Below are positions 34,906-44,518 of a DNA stretch of 64,000 nt, piece by piece. Numbering within the stretch: the stretch's first letter is position 1; the number at the start of each line of letters is the position of its first letter. Source of the DNA: Gammaproteobacteria bacterium. GTDB lineage: Bacteria; Pseudomonadota; Gammaproteobacteria; UBA6429; Thiohalophilaceae. The DNA lies in assembly GCA_029880855.1 (NCBI GenBank), contig JAOUNS010000019.1, positions 1 through 64,000 on the forward strand, written 5' to 3'. The notes below the pieces were generated by a model. It searched no databases. It was not told the origin of the DNA and saw only the letters and a program-made list of their open reading frames with translations. The position numbers and the translations under genes were made by a program.

Positions 34906-37122
34906 CTACAAACCGATCATATAGCCCTCTTCCAGATAGGCCTCCTCGATATCCGCATCGGTGGGTTGTTCGTCCAGACTGATTTCATCGAAAAACCGGT
35001 AGTATTCCAGTCCCTCCAGGATGCCCTCCGCATAAGACCGTTTGGCAAAGTAGATCCGGGACTTGTTCTTCAGCCGATCCAGTTCACCGCTGTGGTTGGC
35101 AACCACCACGGCCAGAGTATCGCCCAGTAACATCTCTTCATCATTGCCGGAATCACCGACGACAAAGATTCGCTCCAGGGGAATGCCCCATTTCATGGAG
35201 AGATAGCGAATAGCCAACCCCTTGGAGGCACGGATCGGCAATACATCAAGATTTTTCTCTTCAGAAAAAATCAACTTGGCGTGGAGGTCACGGTGACGCA
35301 AGACCGTTTTGATTTTTGCAATCGTTGGCGCCAGATTTGGATCCACTGCATAACTGATTTTATGGTCCCGTTGTTCCGTCGCCGGCAACAGTTTCAGCCC
35401 CGGTAATCTGGAGATGAGGTCCTGTAAATCATCACGCTCCCAGCGATAATCAATATGGTGTTTCCAGCTGATATCCTCCACCAGTCTGTCCTTGTGATGG
35501 GCATAGTGAATCTCGGTACCCACCGAGGTAATCAGAATATCCGGGCACGGGATATTGCGCTTTTTGAGAAAACGCTGCGCTGATTCGATGGAGCGGCCGG
35601 TTGCGATCCCAAAACCGGTATGCCTGCCCTGTTTTTTGATATAGGCCATCAACAAAGCCAGGCTCTTGTCATCACCCAACAGGGCATTATCAATGGCAGA
35701 GAAGGCCAACCGATCCACGGTGGGCAGTCGACTCTTGCCGGTAGGCTGAACATGGGTTTTGTGTTTCGTATCCAGGATCCGCGCCACCTGAGACAAATAG
35801 GTTGCTGCGTGTCCCGGCCAGGAGAAATGGCGGTGTGCACCCTTGATACCGTTCTGCGAACAACGCCGCCACAATTTTCGCTCATTCAACAAGCGCAGCA
35901 GTTTTTCCGTCAACTCCACGGTATCCAGAGGATCAAACAGGAAACCGTTATTGCAATAGCGCACAATATCTTTTGGTCCACCATCATTGGTGGCGACGAT
36001 GGGAATACCGCTGGCCGCCGCCTCGATCAGGGTAAGTCCAAACGGTTCAACCAGGGCGGGATTCACAAAGACGCCGCGTGATTTCGCCGCCAGTCGATAG
36101 AGGATGGGTACGTCATCAGACTGATGGTGTTTGGGATAGGCAACCTTGCCGTAGAGATCGTACTTGTCCACCAATAGAAGGATCTGGTTCAGTACCTCTC
36201 GTTGCCCTTTGGGCATCTCGGAAATATCGTCTCGATTACCGGCAACGATCACCAGATTGGCTTTATTCTGCAATTCACCGGATTCTCCATACGCCTTGAT
36301 TAAGCTGATTATGTTTTTCCGTTCATCTGCTCTGGACAGGGCAAGAATGATCGGGAGAGCGGGTTTATGGAGAAAACGCGCCAGTTGCTGATAGATAGTC
36401 GGTTTAAACATACCACGTTTGGGCGGATGAAAACGACTCAGGTCCACACCCGGCGGAATCACAAACATGCGTCGGGGATGGTAATTGTCATAACGTTCAT
36501 ACTGCTCCTCCACTTCCTGCTCGGTGCTGGTCACCACCAAAGCGGCTGTACCCAATGATATCTCCTCCGCCTCAATACGCTGACAAATATGATATTGTTT
36601 CTGGATCGCCTCTTCACTGACTCCCTTGTGCAAGAGTTGTTTGAGTTTGTCGCGGCCCAGTGAATGGCCGGTAAATACCATGGGTACACCCAACAAACCG
36701 GCCAATCGGGCGCTCACATAACCGGCATCGGCATAGTGGCCATGCACCACATCCGGCACATGACCCACATCACGGATATGTTGCAGGGCCTGATCGATAA
36801 AGCCATCCAGATGCGGCCAAAGCACCTCTTTGCGCAAATAGCGGCGTGGGCCGCAATCCAGACGCACGATATTGGCACGTTCCGAAAGCGGTTCGATATG
36901 CCGGGTATAGTCGGTGGAAAGTTTGCTGTCGAAAACACGGCGTGTCAGCAGATCCACGCGCTTGACACCCGGCTGTTCCGCCAGCGCCTTGGCCAGCTCC
37001 ACCACATACAGGCTTTGGCCGCCGGTATCCGCATCGCGACCCAGTTCCATTGCATGCCCGCGGATCAACCCATGGACGCTGATGAGCACCAAATAGAGTC
37101 CCTGCTCACCCTGTCGCTTCAT
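34906..37122 (-). CDS. sps: Sucrose-phosphate synthase with a degenerate phosphatase-like C-terminal domain
   Basis: This 738-residue GT4 glycosyltransferase transfers glucose from a nucleotide sugar to fructose 6-phosphate. The synthase part (residues 1-455) shows LGRDADTGGQSLYVVELAKA, FTGHSLGRDKLKQLL, LALSRADERKNI, and the GT-B donor motif PALVEPFGLTLIEAAASGIP. The C-terminal 265 residues are HAD/S6PP-like with FVVGDSGNDEEML. Motif I, however, reads AFSAIDNALLGDD, so the nucleophilic Asp is replaced by Ala476 and the motif Thr by Ala. The phosphatase domain is therefore probably inactive. ATG 37122 overlaps the fructokinase stop by 4 bp; a longer frame to 37245 lies inside fructokinase and is rejected. 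Confidence 0.93.
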   Translation of the reverse strand: MKRQGEQGLYLVLISVHGLIRGHAMELGRDADTGGQSLYVVELAKALAEQPGVKRVDLLTRRVFDSKLSTDYTRHIEPLSERANIVRLDCGPRRYLRKEVLWPHLDGFIDQALQHIRDVGHVPDVVHGHYADAGYVSARLAGLLGVPMVFTGHSLGRDKLKQLLHKGVSEEAIQKQYHICQRIEAEEISLGTAALVVTSTEQEVEEQYERYDNYHPRRMFVIPPGVDLSRFHPPKRGMFKPTIYQQLARFLHKPALPIILALSRADERKNIISLIKAYGESGELQNKANLVIVAGNRDDISEMPKGQREVLNQILLLVDKYDLYGKVAYPKHHQSDDVPILYRLAAKSRGVFVNPALVEPFGLTLIEAAASGIPIVATNDGGPKDIVRYCNNGFLFDPLDTVELTEKLLRLLNERKLWRRCSQNGIKGAHRHFSWPGHAATYLSQVARILDTKHKTHVQPTGKSRLPTVDRLAFSAIDNALLGDDKSLALLMAYIKKQGRHTGFGIATGRSIESAQRFLKKRNIPCPDILITSVGTEIHYAHHKDRLVEDISWKHHIDYRWERDDLQDLISRLPGLKLLPATEQRDHKISYAVDPNLAPTIAKIKTVLRHRDLHAKLIFSEEKNLDVLPIRASKGLAIRYLSMKWGIPLERIFVVGDSGNDEEMLLGDTLAVVVANHSGELDRLKNKSRIYFAKRSYAEGILEGLEYYRFFDEISLDEQPTDADIEEAYLEEGYMIGL

Positions 37123-38015
37123 GATATTTTCCAATCCTTGCGACAGTCCGCATATAACCGGGGATTGTTGCTTGTTGCGCCCTGTTGTTGGCAAATTTGC
37201 GCAGCAAACCAACCGGCGCGCTGCAGGGTAAGCGCATCTTCCCACCCCGCCAGTAAACCCAGGATACAGACCGCGCTGAAACCATCACCGGCTCCCACCG
37301 TATCCACCAGTTTGGGGACCGGGCTCGGCACGGCTTGGATCAATTCAGTGCGGCTCCGGATAAAGGCCCCGTCCGCACCACGGGTCACGATGATCTTTTG
37401 CAAATTATATTTATCAAGCATGTGTTGTGCACTGAGTTCCAGTTGCGGCAGGCCGGTGTCCGAATCGGTCAATATCGCCAGTTCTGCATCATTCACTTTC
37501 AGAACCGTCACTCCCTGACTCAACGTCTCAATTTGTTGTCTAGTCCACCAGGGAGCACGTAAATTGATATCAGCAAATACAGTGCCAACCGCTGTGCGCA
37601 ACTGTTGCAACAGTGTCAGCATCGGTACAGTGCGTGCGATCAAACTGCCGTGATAGAAAAGTGTCACCGGAAATTGTTGCAGGATTTTCTGTGCGGCATC
37701 GGCATTCAGGTGGTCGTAGGCCGCATCGGACATGATATCGAATGAGGGTTGCCCGTCCTGTACAGTAACCCTGACCTGACCGGTGGGGTAATCGGCATCC
37801 TCTTGCACGCCGGCCGTGATCATGTCCCGGTCCTGCATGGCCTGCCGGATCTGTTGTCCGAGATCATCGCGGCCAATACGACTGATCAAAATCGGTGCAA
37901 GTCCGAATCCCTGTAGATGCCAGGCGACATTAAATGGTGCACCGCCTGGTACCACCCGCCCATCATCAAAGACATCAAACAAAACTTCGCCGAATATTAC
38001 AGGATGTCCGGTCAT
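37119..38015 (-). CDS. PfkB-family fructokinase
   Basis: This 298-residue sugar kinase begins with PVIFGEVLFDVFDDGRVVPG and GGAPFNVAWHLQGFG. The ATP/anion-hole motif DTVGAGDGFSAVCILGLL sits near residue 245, with the catalytic Asp in GAGDGF. Fructokinase is the best call because it is coupled to sucrose-phosphate synthase (4-bp overlap) and is divergent from an invertase that releases fructose; it would supply fructose 6-phosphate. ATG 38015 begins the family-like sequence; 24 upstream codons are open but hydrophobic and unlike the family. Methanotrophs are known to carry sps-frk clusters of this kind. Confidence 0.9.
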   Translation of the reverse strand: MTGHPVIFGEVLFDVFDDGRVVPGGAPFNVAWHLQGFGLAPILISRIGRDDLGQQIRQAMQDRDMITAGVQEDADYPTGQVRVTVQDGQPSFDIMSDAAYDHLNADAAQKILQQFPVTLFYHGSLIARTVPMLTLLQQLRTAVGTVFADINLRAPWWTRQQIETLSQGVTVLKVNDAELAILTDSDTGLPQLELSAQHMLDKYNLQKIIVTRGADGAFIRSRTELIQAVPSPVPKLVDTVGAGDGFSAVCILGLLAGWEDALTLQRAGWFAAQICQQQGATSNNPRLYADCRKDWKIS

Positions 38016-38192
38016 TCTATCGCCTGTTCTCCCTTGTTTTGTTAGAAGAATGACAGTGAGTGAAAACAGCGCTGCACGTATCTGCAAAGTATAGCCTATT
38101 CATCCCTGTATTAATTTTGCATGCTGTGCTAAATAAGGCTTTAATCACAAGGGATTATATGTAACAGTTAAGCAATCACCGACAGAGAATGT

Positions 38193-39560
38193 ATGAAAAC
38201 CAAATCCGTCATCAAAGCCGCCTATAAGATCCTTGAGGCATCCATTCTCACCCATGAAGGCAAACCTGTCGGCACCGTAGCGGCACTCAGTTCACCGCAT
38301 CTGGCGGCAGCCAATTACGAAGAGTGTTTTATCCGGGACTTTATCCCCTCTGCACTGGTTTTCCTCGCAGATGGTCGCGGTGATATCGTACGCAACTTCC
38401 TCACCACAGTCCTGAAACTACGTACCCGGGAACGCACCATCGCCGGTCATGAGATACAACCCGGTGTGATGCCGGCCAGTTTTCGTGTTGTTACCGATCA
38501 GGACGGCAATGAAAATATTCTGGCTGATTTCGGTGAAAAGGCCATCGGCCGTGTTGCGCCGGTGGATTCCATGTTGTGGTGGATCATCCTGCTTTATATC
38601 TACCAACAATCCACCGGTGATACGGAACTGGCACAGAAGCCGGAGTTTCAGGACACCATGAAGCAAATCCTCCACTTGTGCATCAGGGATTCATTTGAAG
38701 TCAGCCCTGCGCTGCTGGTGCCCGATGCCTGCACCATGATCGATCGACGGATGGGGATTTATGGTCATCCTCTGGAGATCCAGTCATTGTTCTTTGGTGT
38801 ACTGCGCGTCATTCACAAATTGCTGGATGACCCCATGCCGGATAAAAAAAATCACTCCCTGTTGGAAACCGCCTTTACCCGTGAACGCGCCTTGCAAAAC
38901 TACGTGCGAATTTTTTACTGGATGGATCTGGAACGCCTTAACGAAGTCCATCGCTACACCACAGAAGAGTTCGGCCCCGACAGTCGCAATGTATTGAATA
39001 TCTACCCGGAATCCATCCCGGACTGGATCACCGAGTGGTTACCGGATGAGTGTGGATATCTGGTCGGAAATGTCGGTCCCAGTCGCATGGATTTTCGCTA
39101 TTTTTCACTGGGCAATTTGCTGGCCGTCATCTTTGGCCTGGCCACGGATGTGCAGTCAGAAAAGATCATGCGCCTCTATGAACAGCGCTGGGACGATTTG
39201 ATCGGCTCCATGCCGCTGAAAATCATCTACCCGGCCATGGAAGGGCTGGAATGGCAGGTTCGGACCGGCAGTGACCCGAAAAATGTCCCCTGGTCCTACC
39301 AGAACGGCGGAAATTGGCCGGCCCTGCTGTGGAGTTTTGTCGCTGCCGGGCTGAAAACCGGCCGGGGCGATCTGTGTGAACGGGCCTTTCAGATTGCCGT
39401 ACGCCGTATCGGCACGGACAACTGGCCGGAGTACTATGACGGCCGCTCCGGACGGCTGATTGGCCGCCGCTCCAACAGCCAACAGGTATGGAGTGCCACC
39501 TCGCTGATCCTCTCCCACAAACTGCTGGAAAATCCCGATATGCTGGGTATATTGCCCTGA
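38193..39560 (+). CDS. GH100 alkaline/neutral invertase
   Basis: This 455-residue cytosolic invertase splits sucrose into glucose and fructose. The GH100 pattern is clear: AAANYEECFIRDFIPSALVF (about residues 46-65, catalytic Asp in IRDF), PVDSMLWWIILLYIYQQSTG, LQSLFFG-like IQSLFFGVLR, GNVGPSRMDFRYFSLGNLLA, and NGGNWPALLWSFVAAGLKTG. No signal peptide is present. It is divergent from the fructokinase-sps operon across a 177-bp gap (38016-38192), where regulation of the sucrose cycle would be expected. No clear operator is seen there. Such enzymes occur in cyanobacteria, plants and some proteobacteria. Confidence 0.92.
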   Translation: MKTKSVIKAAYKILEASILTHEGKPVGTVAALSSPHLAAANYEECFIRDFIPSALVFLADGRGDIVRNFLTTVLKLRTRERTIAGHEIQPGVMPASFRVVTDQDGNENILADFGEKAIGRVAPVDSMLWWIILLYIYQQSTGDTELAQKPEFQDTMKQILHLCIRDSFEVSPALLVPDACTMIDRRMGIYGHPLEIQSLFFGVLRVIHKLLDDPMPDKKNHSLLETAFTRERALQNYVRIFYWMDLERLNEVHRYTTEEFGPDSRNVLNIYPESIPDWITEWLPDECGYLVGNVGPSRMDFRYFSLGNLLAVIFGLATDVQSEKIMRLYEQRWDDLIGSMPLKIIYPAMEGLEWQVRTGSDPKNVPWSYQNGGNWPALLWSFVAAGLKTGRGDLCERAFQIAVRRIGTDNWPEYYDGRSGRLIGRRSNSQQVWSATSLILSHKLLENPDMLGILP

Positions 39561-39822
39561 GACAGCACGTCAGTGATAAAGATTTACAGATACAGTACCT
39601 GACCGCTGTCCAGAAGACGGCTCTATCTATTTGTTTTTATTAATCATTTTTTCACATATCCGTCTATGGTCCGATACCGGTTATTTTCCGCCTGCGGCGC
39701 CCTTCATGCATTCGGATTATTGACTACACTTTTTTACAGGCTGTTCACAAACCGGAGTTGGGTCTGTCCTGTTAATCAACCCGGTTTACTGAACATAGAG
39801 AAATTTAGCGGGTCCTGATACC

Positions 39823-42800
39823 TTGACTGACAAACCATCCCAATCCGCAGAAGAACGCATTCGCGCCCTGAAGCGCTCGTATTTTGAGCAGTTACCCGAG
39901 CGGGTGACAAAGCTAAAATCCATCTGGAGCAATCTTTACAGTGCCAACTGGCAACAGCCGGATCTGGAGACTTTCCATCGTGAAATTCACAGTCTGGCAG
40001 GTTCGGGCGAAACCTTCGGCTTTCGCATCCTGAGTCAAAAAGCCAGACAACTGGAAAAATTTTTCACCGACTCATTGGGCAAACTGCCTCCGAAACCGGA
40101 AATCATCGACCAACTCCAGGCCCTGCTCAACTCGCTAGAAGAGACCATCTGCAATTTGTCGCCGGATACTGAATCCATCACTGAACTGTTGCCACTCACT
40201 ATCAATATACAAAGGCAAGACAAAACGGACAAATGCAACGAAATTATTATCCTGCTGAATGATCAACTTCAGGCCGAAGGACTGGCGGCACTGTTTGGCA
40301 CCCGAAATCTGAACGGCCGAATCTTCGCCGATGCCGACTCAGCCTGCAGGTACATTTCCGAAACTCTGCCACAGGCCTTTATTATCGAAGTAAGTAACAA
40401 CCATCAGCAGGGTGGAACCATTCAGATTATCCAAACAATCCATCAACGATACCCTGACTTGCCCATTCTGGTTGTGTCAGAACATGACGACATTGCGACC
40501 CGGCTGGCAGTGTTACGCGCCGGCACCAACCACTTCTTCCCAACCCCGCTGAACACAAAATTGCTGTTCGATACCCTGCACAGACTGGCCACACCACGGG
40601 CGCAAACGCCTTATCGTGTTCTGATTATTGATGACGATGAGCCATTGGCCCAATTCTATGCCGAGACGATGCGCATGGGTAACATCATCGCTGACATTGT
40701 CAGTCAACCGGAACAGAGTATTGACAAAATCCAGTCCACCTTGCCGGAACTGATCCTGCTGGATATTCATATGGAAGGGATCAACGGCATCGAACTGGCC
40801 GGTCTCATCCGTCAGTATCCTCAGTTTGAAACCATCCCGATCATTTTTCTCTCCACCGAAACGAATATCCGGTTTCAGCTTTCGGCAATAGATCAGGTCG
40901 GCGACTTCATTAAAAAACCTGTCTGGCCGGAGTACCTTGTCACCACTGTCACCTCCAAGTGTCGCCATGCCAGAAAACTGCGCGAGACACGCCAAAGTCT
41001 GGAAAACACCTTGCGGGAATATGAAAGCCAGAAGCTGGCCATGGATCAACATTCGATCGTGAGCATTGCAGACAAGCATGGCAATATTACCTACGTCAAT
41101 CACCGTTTCTGCGATATCAGTGGCTATAGCGAAGCGGAGTTAATCGGCATGAATCACCGCATCATCAAATCAAATGAACATGATAATGACTTTTATACCG
41201 CGATGTGGCAAACCATCAGCAGTGGCAATGTCTGGCACGGCGAAATAAAAAATCGTAAACGCAACGGCGATTGTTACTGGGTCGAATCAACTATCGTCCC
41301 CTTCCTGGATGAGTCAGGACAGCCCTATCAATATATTTCTGTCAGGACAGATATTTCCGAGATAAAGGAAAATGAAATCGCGCAAAAAAATGCGCAACGC
41401 AGGCTGTCAGAACAAAATACCGCACTGGTCATTCTGACCAACAACGAAAAATTGCTGGAACGTGACAGAAAATCCGCGCTGGAAATTCTTACCGAAGTCA
41501 CCACAGAAACTTTGCATATTGATCGCACCAGTATCTGGCTGTTCAGTCCGGAAAAAGATTTTCTGACCTGTGAAACACTCTATGATGTCAAAAACTGTAA
41601 ACACCTGATACCGGAAGAGCCAATTTGGGCAGACAGTCTGCCGGAGCATATCGATAATGTCATCAATGAACGCATCTATGTCCTGGATGACAGTACTGCC
41701 TCACGACATGGTATCCAAAAGCCGGATCCATACTACGACCAGCAAGGCGTAATGGCAGTTATGAGTGCGGCTATTTATGCCAATGGCCAGTGTATTGGAA
41801 TGATCTGTTTCGAGCATTTATCCAGTAAACGAAAATGGTGGCCGGAAGACACCAATTTCGCCACGACCATCGCTGATTATGTCAGCCTCCTGTTTGAACA
41901 GTGGGAACGCATGCATATCCAGCAAGCCTTGCGGGAAAGTGAGTTCAGGCTGAAACAAAGCCAGGAATTCGCCAATATCGGTACCATTGATCTTGAAATT
42001 CCAACAATGCAACTTTACTGGTCCAAGCTGGTTGCACCCTTGCTAGGCTATGAACCGGGCACCAGGGCATCCTATGACAGGTTTATCAATGCCGTTGACC
42101 CACGCGACAGAGACAACCTGATCGCGGATATCACAGAATGTATTGAAGACGGTGATGAGTTTAATCGGGAATTCAGGGTAATCTGGCCGGATGATTCCAT
42201 TCGCTGGATATCCGGCAGCGGCAATATCACCTATAGCGAAGATCACACGCCTTTGCATATGCTTGGTGTGTTACGTGATATCACCTCGCAAAAGAAGGTC
42301 CAGGATGCATTGATCCTGGCCAAGGAAAATGCCGAACAGGCCAACAAGGCCAAATCTGAATTCCTGTCCCGCATGAGCCATGAACTGCGCACACCCATGA
42401 ATGCCATTTTGGGGTTTGCTCAACTGCTGGAAGTGGGCGAAGACAAAATGTCTGAGGCACAGCTGGACAGTGTCAACGAAATCCTCAAGGCCGGTCGACA
42501 TTTACTGGAATTGATCAATGAGGTGCTGGACCTGTCCAGAATTGAAGCAGGCAAGCTGGAGCTGCATTGTGAACAGATTCATTTCCATTCCCTGCTGGAT
42601 GAATGTATCAAGCTCGTTTTGCCGCTGGCACGGGAGAAAAACATCCGGATAAACAATAATCCGGACGAAAAACAACATATCCATGTATTCGCTGATCGAA
42701 CCAGACTCAAGCAGGTTATCGTGAACCTGCTGGGCAATGCGATTAAATATAATAAACCCCGGGGCTCGATCAGCATCGACATATCAACCGAACATGATCG

Positions 42801-43497
42801 GCTGGCCAGAATCAGTATCAGCGACACCGGGCTTGGTATACCGAAAGATCAGCAACCCTATATTTTCCAGGCCTTCGAGCGTGCAGGCTCCGATAACTCC
42901 GGCATCGAAGGCACGGGAATCGGTCTGGTCATCACCAAACATCTGGTCGAACTGATGGGTGGTTCAATCGGTTTTACCAGCAACCCGGAGCATGGCAGTA
43001 CATTCTGGATAGAATTACCGCTGGAACAGGAAGTTGCCGATATTCATATTCACCAGAAAGTCATCCGCAGCGTCAAACACGATGCGAACATCGTCTTCCC
43101 TGATCAATTCAATATTCTTTATGTGGAAGACAATCCAGCCAATCTTAAACTGGTGAATAATATTCTGGGTAAACGCAAACAAATTGCCCTGACCACAGCG
43201 ACTACCGGCGAAGACGGACTGAAACTGGCGCTGGCCACCCTGCCGAATCTGATTTTAATGGATATCAATCTGCCGGGCATGGATGGATTTGAAACCTTCA
43301 GTCAAATCAAATCATATGAGAAACTGAAAAACACACCGATCATCGCCATCACCGCCCAGGCCATGCCCCACGACATCGAACGCTATATCAAACACGGTTT
43401 TAATGAATATCTGGCAAAACCCCTGGATCTTAATCAGCTGCTGGAAGTGATCGATGGGTACATGTCTGCTGAAAACCACAAAAAGAATCGCGCCTGA
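39823..43497 (+). CDS. Hybrid sensor histidine kinase (Hpt-REC-REC-PAS-GAF-PAS-HisKA-HATPase-REC)
   Basis: This 1224-residue protein is a phosphorelay kinase without transmembrane helices. Hpt-like: IHSLAGSGETFGF (His56). The first receiver (about 140-255) is degenerate, with Glu189 where the phosphorylated Asp should be (AFIIEVSNN). The second receiver (about 262-385) has RVLIIDDDEPL and LILLDIHMEGING. PAS is about 410-520, GAF about 540-700 and a second PAS about 705-820. HisKA has FLSRMSHELRTPMNAILG (His853), and HATPase has NLLGNAIKYNKPRG and GTGIGLVITKHLV. The final receiver has LILMDINLPGMDG (Asp1147). The start is a TTG at 39823. The 262-bp upstream gap holds no gene that I can see. 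It may feed the REC-Hpt protein encoded nearby. Confidence 0.93.
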   Translation: MTDKPSQSAEERIRALKRSYFEQLPERVTKLKSIWSNLYSANWQQPDLETFHREIHSLAGSGETFGFRILSQKARQLEKFFTDSLGKLPPKPEIIDQLQALLNSLEETICNLSPDTESITELLPLTINIQRQDKTDKCNEIIILLNDQLQAEGLAALFGTRNLNGRIFADADSACRYISETLPQAFIIEVSNNHQQGGTIQIIQTIHQRYPDLPILVVSEHDDIATRLAVLRAGTNHFFPTPLNTKLLFDTLHRLATPRAQTPYRVLIIDDDEPLAQFYAETMRMGNIIADIVSQPEQSIDKIQSTLPELILLDIHMEGINGIELAGLIRQYPQFETIPIIFLSTETNIRFQLSAIDQVGDFIKKPVWPEYLVTTVTSKCRHARKLRETRQSLENTLREYESQKLAMDQHSIVSIADKHGNITYVNHRFCDISGYSEAELIGMNHRIIKSNEHDNDFYTAMWQTISSGNVWHGEIKNRKRNGDCYWVESTIVPFLDESGQPYQYISVRTDISEIKENEIAQKNAQRRLSEQNTALVILTNNEKLLERDRKSALEILTEVTTETLHIDRTSIWLFSPEKDFLTCETLYDVKNCKHLIPEEPIWADSLPEHIDNVINERIYVLDDSTASRHGIQKPDPYYDQQGVMAVMSAAIYANGQCIGMICFEHLSSKRKWWPEDTNFATTIADYVSLLFEQWERMHIQQALRESEFRLKQSQEFANIGTIDLEIPTMQLYWSKLVAPLLGYEPGTRASYDRFINAVDPRDRDNLIADITECIEDGDEFNREFRVIWPDDSIRWISGSGNITYSEDHTPLHMLGVLRDITSQKKVQDALILAKENAEQANKAKSEFLSRMSHELRTPMNAILGFAQLLEVGEDKMSEAQLDSVNEILKAGRHLLELINEVLDLSRIEAGKLELHCEQIHFHSLLDECIKLVLPLAREKNIRINNNPDEKQHIHVFADRTRLKQVIVNLLGNAIKYNKPRGSISIDISTEHDRLARISISDTGLGIPKDQQPYIFQAFERAGSDNSGIEGTGIGLVITKHLVELMGGSIGFTSNPEHGSTFWIELPLEQEVADIHIHQKVIRSVKHDANIVFPDQFNILYVEDNPANLKLVNNILGKRKQIALTTATTGEDGLKLALATLPNLILMDINLPGMDGFETFSQIKSYEKLKNTPIIAITAQAMPHDIERYIKHGFNEYLAKPLDLNQLLEVIDGYMSAENHKKNRA

Positions 43498-43565
43498 TCC
43501 CCTGACGATCATTAAGCCAATAATAATAGATTGGCATTCGCTGCTTCCTTGCCCATTACAAAAGA

Positions 43566-43727
43566 CTAACCGGTCTTAACGTGGGCCTGGAAAGTGTCAA
43601 CTCGATAATCAGTACAAGCGGCGGCAGGCTGGTAATTCAGAACATGGCATCAACCGGGGCCAGGGTCAGTATCATTTTCGCCGATCAGGTTGCCGGAAAA
43701 TCAGCAATGGTCGATCCAAACAGCTAG
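43566..43727 (+). pseudogene. Remnant of a histidine kinase C-terminus (ATPase domain end)
   Basis: An open stretch ending in TAG at 43725-43727 reads TGLNVGLESVNSIIS, then GGRLVIQN, then TGARVSIIFADQ. This is the order of the G2 box and final strand of a HATPase domain (GxGLGLxIVxxIIxxHGG, then GGAxVxIxLP). The glycine-rich loop is damaged. Just upstream, in another frame, 43551-43565 reads PITKD, like the TTK part before the G2 box, which suggests a frameshift. There is no start codon or kinase core, so this is the decayed tail of a second kinase gene between the hybrid kinase and the convergent REC-Hpt gene. Confidence 0.6.
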
Positions 43728-44518
43728 AGCGATGTCAACACCGCGTGGATGTTGGAGAATTCGCGTGCAATTGTTTCTGTTAATTCATCCGCCCCGGTCA
43801 GATCATTATTTCGGGCATTCTCCATCAGTACCCTGCATGTCTCACTCAGAGACAATGCACCGATATTGGCACTGCTGCCTTTCATGGTGTGGGTAATTCT
43901 CGCCACCGCTTCTTCGTCGCCATTCTCAACTGCATCTTGCAAGGCAGGGATATGTTCCTGCATGGAGGCGTTAAACGCTTGCAGGACATCGAACAACCCC
44001 TCTTCCATGATCTCATGCAATTCATCAATGGCAGCAGGGTCGAGTATTTGTTTCAGGCTGTCCATGTTGATACTGCCGGGCGGCACAGCCGTCAGTGTAA
44101 CCGTATGATCGTTTTCGACACACAGCCATTTATGCAGTTTCTCCGACAGAACATCAAGTTCAACCGGCTTGGCAATGATATCGTTCATGCCTGAATCAAA
44201 ACACATCGACATCGCATCCGGTGAGGCATTGGCCGTCATGGCCAGTACCGGGACATCCTTGTTTGTGCCTGCATTTTCCAGTTTGCGTATTGCCCTGGTT
44301 GCATCAAAGCCGTTTAACACCGGCATTTGGCAGTCCATTAGAATGATGTCGTATTTTTTCTCCTGCAGCATGGCCATGGCAATCTGACCGTTTTCCGCCA
44401 CATCTGCGATGATACCGAAATGTCGCAACATGGCGGCCGTCACTTTCTGGTTGACAATATTATCCTCAACCATCAATACATTCTTGTTTGACAGCGCGGA
44501 GACCTTAGCGCCACTCAT
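43724..44518 (-). CDS. Receiver-Hpt two-domain phosphotransfer protein
   Basis: This 264-residue protein has a receiver domain at residues 10-130 (VLMVEDNIVNQKV, then DIILMDCQMPVLNGFDATRA with the phospho-Asp). A C-terminal Hpt domain covers about 165-264 (VARITHTMKGSSANIGA with the phospho-His). It can take phosphate from hybrid kinases and pass it on. It is the last gene of a minus-strand set with REC-PP2C-ATPase and STAS genes, the order known for hptB-hsbR-hsbA in Pseudomonas; there HptB has no receiver. The ATG at 44518 overlaps the end of the phosphatase gene by 14 bp. Its stop overlaps the kinase remnant. Confidence 0.92.
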   Translation of the reverse strand: MSGAKVSALSNKNVLMVEDNIVNQKVTAAMLRHFGIIADVAENGQIAMAMLQEKKYDIILMDCQMPVLNGFDATRAIRKLENAGTNKDVPVLAMTANASPDAMSMCFDSGMNDIIAKPVELDVLSEKLHKWLCVENDHTVTLTAVPPGSINMDSLKQILDPAAIDELHEIMEEGLFDVLQAFNASMQEHIPALQDAVENGDEEAVARITHTMKGSSANIGALSLSETCRVLMENARNNDLTGADELTETIAREFSNIHAVLTSL

